Below are positions 23,001 through 28,300 of a DNA stretch of 32,246 nucleotides, piece by piece. The stretch lies in the NCBI RefSeq assembly GCF_963678635.1, contig NC_087064.1:42439165-42471410 (forward strand). Reading direction: 5' to 3'. Within the stretch, counting starts at the first letter, position 1; every line of letters starts with the position of its first letter. The stretch comes from Symsagittifera roscoffensis. Taxonomy: Eukaryota > Xenacoelomorpha > Acoela > Convolutidae. Below the pieces are notes generated by a model. That model saw only the letters and a list, made by a program, of their open reading frames with translations. It did not search any database and was not told where the DNA came from. Made by a program: the position numbers and the translations under genes.

Positions 23001-24418
23001 TAGACCAATAAGACCAATTAATCCAAACTCTGTCTCCATAGATTTTTGGCAATATATCAAAAAAATTAATTTCCTTGATTTAATGTCATAATATTTAGCT
23101 GTAAATTTTAATTATCTTTTTTTAAAATCAATTTTTTTATTGTAATCTTCAATTTTGTAAAAAGTTAAGCTTAATGAAGTAATAATTATGGGGTTTGTGT
23201 TGTGGTAGGGCCCTCCATCGTCACATCTGGGCCAGATTCTGAACCATCTGACAAACAAAATGTTCCCTCTTATCAAGATGAAGACATGCAGACGGGGTCA
23301 GAATTCCCCTCGATCAAAGTATCCACTAAAAGTGACCCTGACAAGGACGACTACCCGTCGCCCAGCTCAACAACCACAGGTTCCGCCAAATAACTGATTC
23401 TACAAACTGTTTCTTTTCTCCGTGTCCCATGCCGCCTGATGCGAAGTCCCAGTTCAAATATGCCAAGTATAGTTTGTAATTTTTCAAGAATTACAAAAAA
23501 ATTCTAGATGGTTTTTTCAAACATCACTTTTTCGATATATCGCTAAAAAGTCATAAGTTGTTGAAAAGTCAATCATTCTTCTTGCTCAATTCACCATTCA
23601 ACTGTTAATTGACTAAGTATCGCAAATTTATAATTATTTTAAGTTTATTTATCAATTCTAACTTTGATGGTTCTATTATCAGGGCAGACAGAGTCTAAAC
23701 CGAGTCAAGACAGCGACGTGTCTGGGTTCTGGGGCAGTGGACAGCCCCCTCCCGAGACCAAGTCATACAGCACCAGTTCGACAGGGGACACAAACTCACT
23801 AGAGAGCAACAACAGCGACGTCTCTGGCTTCTGGAGCTCCAAGGGTTCAGGGCCAGGGGCGCCTCCGGGCGGAGACAAACCAGACAGTTTGACTGACTCC
23901 AGTTCAGGGAACACATTATCAAATCCATCAGAAAACAGTCAGGTATCAACAGTTCCGTCTTTTTTTGTTGATTTGCGTTCATGACTCTCCATCTGTTTTT
24001 GATATGCTTGAATTTTATCGGAAATTTTATAAAGAGAACAGACTTTTGTTTTCTGACTAAAATTAAGACAAAAATGGAATACGAATCCAAAATATTGAAC
24101 AACGAGAGAAGTAGAAACTGAAAAGTTTAATACAGAGCTGCTGTTGATCAGGTGTCCGGTTTCTGGGACAGTAGTAAAAGCAAGTCGGCGGGGGGCGACC
24201 AAAAAGCGAAAAAACCAGCCGGAGGTGGAGGCGGCGGAGGGGGAGGGGGAGGCCAAAAAGCACCATCCAAAAACGACAAACAGTCTCAAGACTCCGAGTT
24301 CTGGGCAGACGACGACGAAAACGGGGCGGCCAAAGGAGACGACTTGGACGACTATCAGACATTTGACGACACTTCAAACATCAGTGCAGACAAAACAGTG
24401 GAAGTTAAGACGAAATAA
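1886..24418 (+). CDS. Gene A: predicted single-pass membrane protein with Phe-Trp repeat tail (spliced; exons 1886-2042, 23209-23379, 23683-23942, 24152-24418)
   Basis: Joining the four exons gives 855 nt, 284 residues plus TAA. Every junction keeps frame: phase 1 at 2042/23209, phase 1 at 23379/23683, phase 0 at 23942/24152. Residues 4-28 form one hydrophobic helix followed by QTQLKKKK, so by the positive-inside rule the tail is cytosolic and the short N-terminus is outside or lumenal. The tail is acidic, Ser/Gly/Pro-rich and probably disordered. It carries SDVSGFWGS, SDVSGFWSS, QVSGFWDSS and DSEFWADDD, and an 11-Gly run. I do not recognise the family. Repeated aromatic motifs in acidic tails often bind trafficking adaptors or motors, but that is inference. 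Intron 1 (21 kb) hosts an antisense retrotransposon and may contain microexons at 17428 and 22881. The gene converges on the Iroquois gene. Confidence 0.65.
2078..2455. repeat. Dispersed repeat copy 1 with hAT-like imperfect terminal inverted repeats
   Basis: The left end ATGCATGGGAGGATCTAAGG and the reverse complement of the right end, ATGCAGGGGCGGATTTAGG, agree at most positions. The body (AAATTGATTTCCGAG, then TTTTGCGC, then TTGGCGCGCACTCCCC, then GACGGTCGAGTCCCTGAGGG) recurs at 20825-21331, and its 3' half recurs inverted near 27135-27340. No clear target-site duplication is visible. It is a non-autonomous element with no coding capacity. Confidence 0.6.
2642..2848. repeat. Inverted-repeat element (MITE-like), family 'GGCTCTTTTCC', copy 1
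   Basis: The left end AAGGCTCTTTTCCAGTCCCC is inverted at the right end as GGGAAACTGGAAAAGAGCC. The element is about 205 bp, AT-rich inside and without coding potential. Matching terminal inverted repeats and at least one further paired copy (4364-4610) support a miniature inverted-repeat transposable element. Confidence 0.6.
2972..3232. repeat. Isolated right ends of the 'GGCTCTTTTCC' family
   Basis: Two sequences like the right terminal repeat lie here without an obvious partner: GCAGGTGGAGGAAGGAAG near 2971-2998 and GTGGAAAGTGGAAAAGAGCC near 3211-3230. With the ends at 838-860, 2642-2848 and 4364-4610 they form a cluster, suggesting nested or broken insertions. No gene is seen between them. 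Confidence 0.4.
3412..3660. repeat. Degenerate ~40-bp tandem repeat (CTGATTTTATTCTGATCAGA units)
   Basis: About six imperfect units, each close to CTCTGATTTTATTCTGATCA followed by gaAATAACAGAAC, lie head to tail. Many contain the near-palindrome TCTGATCAGA. Unit spacing is roughly 38-42 bp. Short open frames across it on both strands are repeat artefacts. Confidence 0.65.
3661..4363. other. Intronic sequence of gene A without recognised features
   Basis: No coding region, RNA gene or clear splice-bounded exon seen. One weak relative of the GGAAAAGAGCC family motif occurs near 3835-3870. Confidence 0.3.
4364..4610. repeat. Inverted-repeat element (MITE-like), family 'GGCTCTTTTCC', copy 2, with a poly-C tract
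   Basis: The left end GCACTGGCTCTTTTTCCTCC and the right end GTGGGGGAAGGAAAAAGAGCC plus AATGC are inverted copies across at least 20 positions. The element is about 247 bp. Just inside the left end there are 28 consecutive C residues (4395-4422), then GCCCCC. The plus-strand open frame here (PPPPPPPP) comes from the C run and is not a gene. Confidence 0.65.
4693..5037 (-). repeat. 3' LTR of the antisense Ty3/Gypsy-type element
   Basis: This block aligns along its whole length with 16424-16766, at roughly 85-88% identity by eye with a few short indels. Shared landmarks include CACGCTATCTT, TTTCGGCCGGAT, a GTGCTGAAACTA hairpin, and TTATCAATAATATAATTGG. The two copies stop agreeing after GTTCCA, so read on the minus strand the LTR begins TGGAAC. 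The other boundary lies near ACACCGTC. Minus-strand TATAAAAT (4969-4976) and AATAAA (4872-4877) are both kept. The divergence implies an old insertion. Confidence 0.85.
5629..5670. repeat. 15-bp perfect hairpin near the retroelement's 3' end
   Basis: ATTTTTGTCGAGAGT (5629-5643) and its exact reverse complement ACTCTCGACAAAAAT (5656-5670) flank a 12-nt loop. It sits about 600 bp inside the 3' LTR. It could be an RNA structure of the element or the ends of a lost insertion. Confidence 0.7.
5671..7882. other. Retroelement 3' interior without recognisable coding
   Basis: Sequence between the env-like remnant and the 3' LTR. Composition is C-poor and G/T-rich on the plus strand, like the rest of the element. 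No conserved domain was seen in either direction. Two plus-strand frames (5743-6074) are T-rich and lack coding character. Confidence 0.35.
7883..9125 (-). pseudogene. Possible env-like third ORF remnant of the retroelement
   Basis: Downstream of integrase on the element's sense strand, a frame at about 8946-9119 reads through a strongly hydrophobic helix (ILLLLVIIVTFLVSLIL) followed by TKCKCIKK and a second hydrophobic stretch, then TGA. Further on, 8630-8855 stays open with coding-like phrases (SFEGNHYIFEEERHALVSE, LIPVVGLAPLSEPQYEP), and 7883-8267 holds Ser/Pro-rich frames. Frames are interrupted, so this is not functional. Position after integrase and a membrane helix with a basic/Cys tail suggest an envelope-like protein, as in errantivirus-type elements. 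This is inference; no fusion or cleavage site was recognised. Confidence 0.35.
9126..10189. other. Retroelement segment between integrase and the env-like remnant
   Basis: No domain is recognisable. Basic Lys-rich minus-strand frames near 9990-10190, interrupted by stops, could be the eroded C-terminal tail of integrase. Confidence 0.3.
10190..11048 (-). pseudogene. Retroelement pol remnant: start of reverse transcriptase joined to end of integrase
   Basis: A 188-codon frame (10482-11048) contains, at residues 97-140, LHLPLKLDAVFKKQRASKIP and DEVNRLLGILEKYKIISPVN. This is the familiar RT entry region in which a polypeptide binding the template is followed by a 'kyKIIsPV' phrase. Just after (about 10600) the same frame loses sense. 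A neighbouring frame reads STLSPYEIVFKQNHGNQ, the late integrase phrase, then a long run ending LEPIRKGPY (GPY at 10273-10281), a TAG, and IIDKPTDVTYKLID, which is the GPY/F module. The RT palm with its YxDD box, RNase H and the integrase HHCC and DDE core are absent. About 2 kb or more of a normal pol must be missing. Confidence 0.75.
11049..11647. other. Retroelement protease-RT linker, eroded
   Basis: Between the protease remnant and the RT frame no long frame survives. The sequence keeps the element's composition. Nothing else is recognised. Confidence 0.35.
11648..11884 (-). pseudogene. Retroelement aspartic protease remnant
   Basis: The 78-codon frame includes LKVDFLKDSGAESNIINI. DSGA is the active-site triad region of retropepsins (D-[ST]-G-[AS]) and is preceded by the usual hydrophobic strand. 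The frame ends at a stop soon after TSSGLATAQ, so the flap and the C-terminal half are not open. The protease lies downstream of gag and upstream of RT, as expected for Ty3/Gypsy. Confidence 0.75.
12340..13953 (-). pseudogene. Retroelement gag remnant with zinc knuckle
   Basis: The N-terminal part (13242-13953) is Gln/Asn-rich and broken over three frames. From about 13140 to 12630 one frame reads through a capsid-like core with phrases DGAAQKWFSVLPIDIESDW, KRFTQKFSNIFDSERNKQY and TEVLMMTLTPQLRNRANKE, matching the retrotransposon gag fold signature (G-A-x2-W, then W-x2-F-x3-F). Two in-frame TGA codons lie before this core. A frameshift near 12615-12625 moves to the frame that carries the CX2CX4H zinc knuckle WCNYCRRYGHSIAE (12350-12391). 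The fourth ligand of the knuckle is replaced by TAG. Confidence 0.75.
13954..16423. other. Retroelement leader between 5' LTR and gag
   Basis: About 2.4 kb without a recognisable domain. A minus-strand Lys/Asn/Gln-rich frame at 14943-15215 and its plus-strand mirrors look like composition artefacts. No convincing tRNA-complementary primer-binding site starting TGG was found next to the LTR. Confidence 0.4.
16424..16766 (-). repeat. 5' LTR of the antisense Ty3/Gypsy-type element
   Basis: Direct repeat of 4693-5037; see that entry for the shared landmarks. Read on the minus strand it starts TGGAACCAGTTC and carries U3-, R- and U5-like signals. The flank beyond 16766 (ATGTGTTAAA) does not match the outer flank of the other LTR (GATAAATT), so no target-site duplication is visible. 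Confidence 0.85.
16603..16708 (-). promoter_or_regulatory. LTR signals: TATA box, hairpin, polyadenylation signal
   Basis: In transcription order on the minus strand: TATAAAAT at 16701-16708, a perfect 13-bp hairpin GTGCTGAAACTAC / GTAGTTTCAGCAC with a 2-nt loop at 16621-16648, and AATAAA at 16603-16608. This spacing fits a TATA-driven start followed by an R region with a structured element before the poly(A) signal. The other LTR keeps all three, its hairpin with one mismatch and one deletion. Confidence 0.55.
16767..17427. other. Gene A intron, nothing recognised
   Basis: AT-rich single-copy-looking sequence between the retroelement and the first candidate microexon. A minus-strand frame at 17012-17242 has no recognisable features. 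Confidence 0.3.
17428..17460 (+). CDS. Candidate gene A microexon of 33 nt
   Basis: Bounded by TTTTAATTTCAG on the left and GTAAATGAAG on the right. In the phase 1 that gene A needs it adds GVVSSGPPSKP in frame, and being 11 codons long it preserves the phase. The Ser/Pro/Gly content matches the tail, and codons are GC-richer than the surrounding intron. It could be optional. Without transcript data it remains a prediction. Confidence 0.4.
17730..17797 (+). CDS. Candidate alternative terminal exon of gene A
   Basis: After an acceptor-like AATCTTTTTAG, the gene A phase reads DKKRGTAGADKTPGKKSFK LEL and then TAA. The piece is basic, unlike the acidic tail in the downstream exons. No canonical donor precedes the stop. 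The nearest AATAAA is about 300 bp downstream (near 18092). It would give a short membrane protein lacking the Phe-Trp tail. Weak support: one splice signal and a short open frame. Confidence 0.2.
17798..20824. other. Gene A intron, T-rich, nothing firmly recognised
   Basis: Long poly-T and poly-A runs. A plus-strand 129-codon frame (18905-19294) and shorter ones have Phe/Lys-rich composition and no domain; I treat them as chance. Sequence around 19063-19170 weakly resembles 19541-19640 (TTTTCAACTGCTTGGTC versus TTTCAATTGCGTGGTC, and so on), hinting at an old ~480-bp duplication. A strong acceptor (TTTATTGTGCAG) near 18684 leads only to a nine-codon frame. Confidence 0.3.
20825..21331. repeat. 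Dispersed hAT-like repeat, copy 2, with internal duplication
   Basis: Starts CAAGGGCGGATCTGAG, like the terminal repeat of the 2078-2455 element. The body is then present twice in tandem about 220 bp apart: AAATTGATTTTCCGAGCT at 20895 and 21118, AACAGGCCAAAAAAGC in both, and GGCGCG(A/C)GCTTCC at about 21054 and 21265. The minus-strand frames here (20825-21067, 21075-21284) are translations of the repeat and resemble each other for that reason only. Confidence 0.65.
21332..22880. other. Gene A intron, nothing firmly recognised
   Basis: No coding region of note. A possible acceptor at about 22165 (AAGACAAACAG) is followed in the gene A phase by GEDFQEEED and TAG, a weak candidate for another short acidic end. 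Confidence 0.3.
22881..22895 (+). CDS. Candidate gene A microexon of 15 nt
   Basis: ATTCCAAAACCTCCG lies between TTATATTTCTAG and GTAAGTC, both close to consensus splice sites. In phase 1 it adds five residues (DSKTS) without changing frame, in keeping with the Ser-rich tail. Its proximity (about 300 bp) to the tail exon at 23209 supports it. A 15-nt island with both sites in the right phase could still occur by chance. Confidence 0.4.
23209..23379 (+). CDS. Gene A tail exon 2
   Basis: Entered at TGTTGTGGTAG|GG and left at ACCACAG|GTTCCG, phase 1 to phase 1. Encodes 57 residues rich in Ser, Pro, Asp and Lys (PSIVTSGPDSEPSDKQ, KVSTKSDPDKDDYPSPSS). No fold is expected; it looks like a phosphorylatable linker. 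If the rather weak donor is skipped, the frame ends four codons later (GSAK, TAA), a possible alternative end. Confidence 0.65.
23683..23942 (+). CDS. Gene A tail exon 3 with two SGFW motifs
   Basis: Acceptor TTCTATTATCAG, donor AACAGTCAG|GTATCAAC, phase 1 to phase 0. Two motif copies, SDVSGFWGS (from 23712) and SDVSGFWSS (from 23814), sit 34 codons apart with Ser/Thr/Pro/Gly linkers, suggesting an internal duplication. The exon is GC-richer than its introns. Several minus-strand open frames across it are antisense shadows. Confidence 0.7.
24152..24418 (+). CDS. Gene A terminal exon with third SGFW and acidic SEFW motif
   Basis: Acceptor CTGTTGATCAG, phase 0. Begins VSGFWDSSKSKS, then a Lys-rich piece, 11 glycines (24221-24253), another Lys/Asn/Gln stretch, and DSEFWADDDENG followed by DDLDDYQTFDD. 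Ends SADKTVEVKTK, TAA. The exon starts exactly at the repeat motif, so exon boundaries and motif units partly coincide. The glycine run is likely length-variable. Confidence 0.7.
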   Translation: MSGFWDSSKSKSAGGDQKAKKPAGGGGGGGGGGGQKAPSKNDKQSQDSEFWADDDENGAAKGDDLDDYQTFDDTSNISADKTVEVKTK

Positions 24419-24843
24419 CAGACTAACTAACCATGTCTCAGTAGAATAAATTATAATTATTATAACAAAAATTGTTATAATCATTATAACACTTAGTTCA
24501 ATAACAACCAATTGCGCAACCAAGGATTATATCTGCTTTTTTACTCCAGAGAAAATTGGTGCTTTTTGTAATTTTAATTTTGGTGCTAGTTATAAAAATG
24601 TGTACTATTATTAACGTAAAATAAAACTAATAAATCACCATTTTGAAAAAAAAATTATGAAAGAAAATCCAGAAAAGATAGGAAGACAACTAAAGGCTTG
24701 AGCTAATAGAAGAAATAGTGCTTTCCACGCTCAATTTATAAAAGTTTATCAAATTTATTGAGAAATAGTTCAGAAAAGGTTGGGGGATTTATCCCGACAG
24801 TCTGTCTGCAGAAAGCTCAGCTTTCATTTTTAAATTTCAGGTT
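24419..24843. other. 425-bp gap between convergent genes, with poly(A) signals and a hairpin
   Basis: Plus-strand AATAAA at 24445-24450, 24620-24625 and 24629-24634 could serve gene A. An AT-rich hairpin TTATAATTATTATAAC / GTTATAATCATTATAA (24451-24489, one mismatch, 7-nt loop) directly follows the first signal. On the minus strand AATAAA at 24754-24759 lies 85 bp after the Iroquois stop. The two 3' UTRs probably approach or overlap each other. Confidence 0.55.
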
Positions 24844-25346
24844 TTATTCGGATACTGCAATTGGTTCGGCACCGTTGGTCTCAGAAATAGTCAGCGGTTC
24901 GGGACTCGGGTCATCGCAAGTCGGGCTTAAATGTAGCGGGCTGTTCGTACTTTTCTCAGCCGGCTGTGTTTCGGGTTCATTCTTTGACACTGTATCAACG
25001 ATTGACCAAAATTTAGACCCATTTGAAGTCGTTTTGCGTCTCGGCTTTTCAACAGGAGTCGATAGTTGCGAATGGTTCGAAAATATAGTTGTGACGTTGT
25101 TTTGTCCTGAGATTTGATTCGCGTGGGTTGCGAAAGCAGACTGTGAGGAATGAGAGGAGAGGTTGATATTGTCGAGGGTTGAGTTTGGGAGGAGGGTGGG
25201 TTTGTTGGTGCCGATAGGGTTTGTGAAGGGCGACAGGGGCAACTTGCACTTAACCAGGGTGCCAGGATATGGGTGTCCTGGGGAGGAGTTGCCGTGCAGG
25301 GTAGTTGAGAGGGGGAGCTTGGGTGTCGCATTGCACGTGGACGAAT
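24844..25346 (-). CDS. irx: Iroquois gene last coding exon with IRO box
   Basis: Acceptor CCTCTGTTTCTAG then AT, completing a Asp codon begun by the last G of the homeobox exon. It encodes 166 Ser/Thr/Pro/Asn-rich residues. KFWSIVDTV (24985-25017) corresponds to the family IRO box (KIWSxAxTA type) with Ile-to-Phe and Ala-to-Val changes. The tail is acidic ([21 protein letters not shown]) and ends TAA. Plus-strand open frames across the exon are antisense. Confidence 0.85.
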
Positions 25347-28300
25347 CTAGAAACAGAGGTTTAATAAAAAAATACTTCGCAGTAATGTTTGCCAAGAAAT
25401 CAGTTAAATTGACGAAGAGTAAAACATAACGGGGAATTGGTTCGAAAGTTTTTTATTTAACTAAAAGGAGTTGGTAAATTGTGTTTTGAACTGCATCTTC
25501 TCACACATGTACATTTGTGTCTATATCCCTGATTTCCTGGAACTACTATGATAGTCTTACTAGCTTTGATACCTTGATGTTGGGGTAGGGGCTTTAGAGT
25601 TTGATTGGTTTGAGGTTTAAGCTTCACTGTTTACCATTGTTAAACAAGGTTCTATTAATCAATCAAAATTTGCACTAGTTCATTAAATAACAGCGATTGT
25701 GAAACTTAATAGATTGTAAAATTGCTCAATAAACACCGGGGTTATCGGAAATTCTGCTAGGTTGTCGCAGCTGTAAATTTATGAGTTTTAGTTTTTGTCA
25801 ACAATTTGTCATTATTTAAGACCCAAACTGATTGGACTGTGTTTACACCTGTTGACTAAGTGAGCTTTTACCCGACGGTAAGTTATGTTATGTACATTAA
25901 ATGGGGCTCTCGTTTTCTCTATTCACATACGCTTATCTTGAAAAGTACCGACAGTCATGGCGATTACAGATTACAAATTATGTTCTGAAGTTGTAAATTA
26001 GACAAACTTTCTCTTTATGAGCCAAAGCAAATGCTGTTTTAGGTGAATAAAAGCTAACGGAGTGAACAAAGAGCGATTCAAGGTGTATTTGTGCTTCAAA
26101 TGAATGGATGAAGGCCTGTTCTTTCAAGTTGTTCAGCAGACGAGTGAAACTTCCTGCAGTTGAGAGAGGAAGGGAAACGCGAAGATTAAATGAAGAGCTT
26201 AGATGAGGTTCAAGAAGACTAGTCGAGATAACTTGACCTTTGAAATCAAAACTGCCAAATGAAATGAACAGTACTCCACCCTATGTCAACTGAGTCTGTA
26301 AATGCTTAGGTTGTAAATGCTTTAAAAATAATATGCCAAATGCCTAAAATATGATTTTGCTTCAGAAAACAGCCGCAATTTAGATGAGCATGAAAAATTG
26401 ACAAATGATGTTTTCCTCTCCTAAATGTTGAAAAGCAATCTATGGCTCAGATGATGTGGTTTCTGCGGAAAAAATTACAATTTTCGATAGTTTCTGACCG
26501 ACTTTTGTCCGGTATTGAAAAAAAAATTTAGCTTTTACGAAAATCGTTTTCTAATCATTACTACGAAAATCTTGCGAACATGTAAGCTCGTCGTCAAAGT
26601 GTTGGCGTGATACCGATTGACCTAATTCGGGGACCAAAATTTGGTGTTAATTGCTACCTAGACATCGTCTCGAAATAACTTGACAAATTATAAAAGCCCA
26701 GAAACGAGTTTACGACTGAAATCTATAACCTGGGGAGCTGGCTTAAATCCAAGTTCGGCAATCACTTAGGCAGATAGACACAGTTTATTTATCACTTGTT
26801 CAAACCTTCTTAAATACTCATTTATTTATCACCTCTGCTAAGTTATACTAACTTGTTACTAACTAGCTCGTAAATAATTCACAATAGTCCGGGCAGTACT
26901 GCCCGACGGGGCAGGCCAGAGTATCGCCTAAGTTAATGGGTTTTGTCTGGGTAAATTTGCACTTAGGATCCTAAAATTAAAATTGACCCACTTTTGAAAG
27001 AGTTTGTAAATCACAACGACTGGTCCACAAAAGTACACAAAAAGAACTAGATTTAATCAAAGAGTCGCAGGACATTTAAGCCACTATTTTGTATCCGCTT
27101 CTTCCGTTAAGGCTTTCATCAGTTGTGGATTTAAAAAGGACCCCCCTTCCCTCAGGGATTCGACCCTGCCGACCCAAAGAGTCCCACTTTTGTACTACTT
27201 TGAGATATCCAATTTTGGCTGACTGGCCCTAAAATTGTTCTTAAGGCGTATTTGCCGCCAATATACACTAATTTTGAGTGCGAGCGCGCGCCAAAAAAAA
27301 AACGATTTTCTGGTCAAAATTTTCATGACAATTTTTAATAGAATGACAAATTTTGAAAGTAAACGTAATTTCCGTGTTCCCTTTATGAAGTGGTCATTAT
27401 TTTTTGTGACAGAATTGTTTTGATTTGTTTTGTTTAGTTTTTTTTCAATGGTGGTACATTGAAGTGAGATGAAGTGAGAAGGAGAGAGGTGATATCGAGA
27501 CAGCAAGGGGCGGGGGACTGCCCCCACCAACATGGTTGAACGTGTCAGAGAGACGAGTAGTTTCGGTTGTAATATCTAATAGTGCTAATTACTAATTAAC
27601 CGGAGTGCTCTCAACCGAATCATGCTACACACTGCCGTACATAGTGCCAAGTGAGAAGTGATTACACTTATAATTCTCTGGCAAGATCCCTCCCACCGTT
27701 CACTTAACTAACATATGACCACCAATCTTTTGTGTATTCATGTCCAGATCAAAATAGAATCTAAAACTACAAGCTAAACACCTGAATTGTCACTGACTTG
27801 ATAATTAAATCACTCGTTAGAGAAGTGTGAACATGAACAAAATATTTACTCGAAAAGTTTGCCTTCTGATTTACAATTATTGTTGATCGCAGATGAAGTG
27901 TTCTTTTAGCAGTCAATTAGTCGAAAGAGATTTTCAGCTACATTTTTCAATTATTTTCACCAATTGAAGATACTACACTATACTTGTAATACATGCTAAG
28001 AGTCTGTCACTTTTTGGAGAAGTTTTTGCTCAGCATGAATGACCAGCAAAACTGTATATCACTTGACGAGGTTTTCAACTTTTGATTAATATTATGTTAA
28101 TTAATTGCCATCGATGATCATACGTGTAATTTTTCTCAGCTTGGCTCTTAATTATTTTATTCATAGTTATTATTACCATCAATTCACTAAGCTGTTTTAC
28201 AGCAAGCGGCCGCGGAGATTATTTCTGGAGAGGCTTGAGTAAATAACTTGCTCTCTCAAACCAATCAAATCTACATATCCACCTCTGCCATTGAGCCAGT

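Noticed and set aside
23695-24377. Several minus-strand open frames opposite gene A tail exons
   Set aside because: They mirror the GC-rich, repetitive sense codons (Arg/Leu/Pro-rich) and have no supporting splice sites.
24758-25429. Plus-strand frames opposite the last Iroquois exon
   Set aside because: Antisense shadows of a confirmed exon whose phase and IRO box fit the minus strand.
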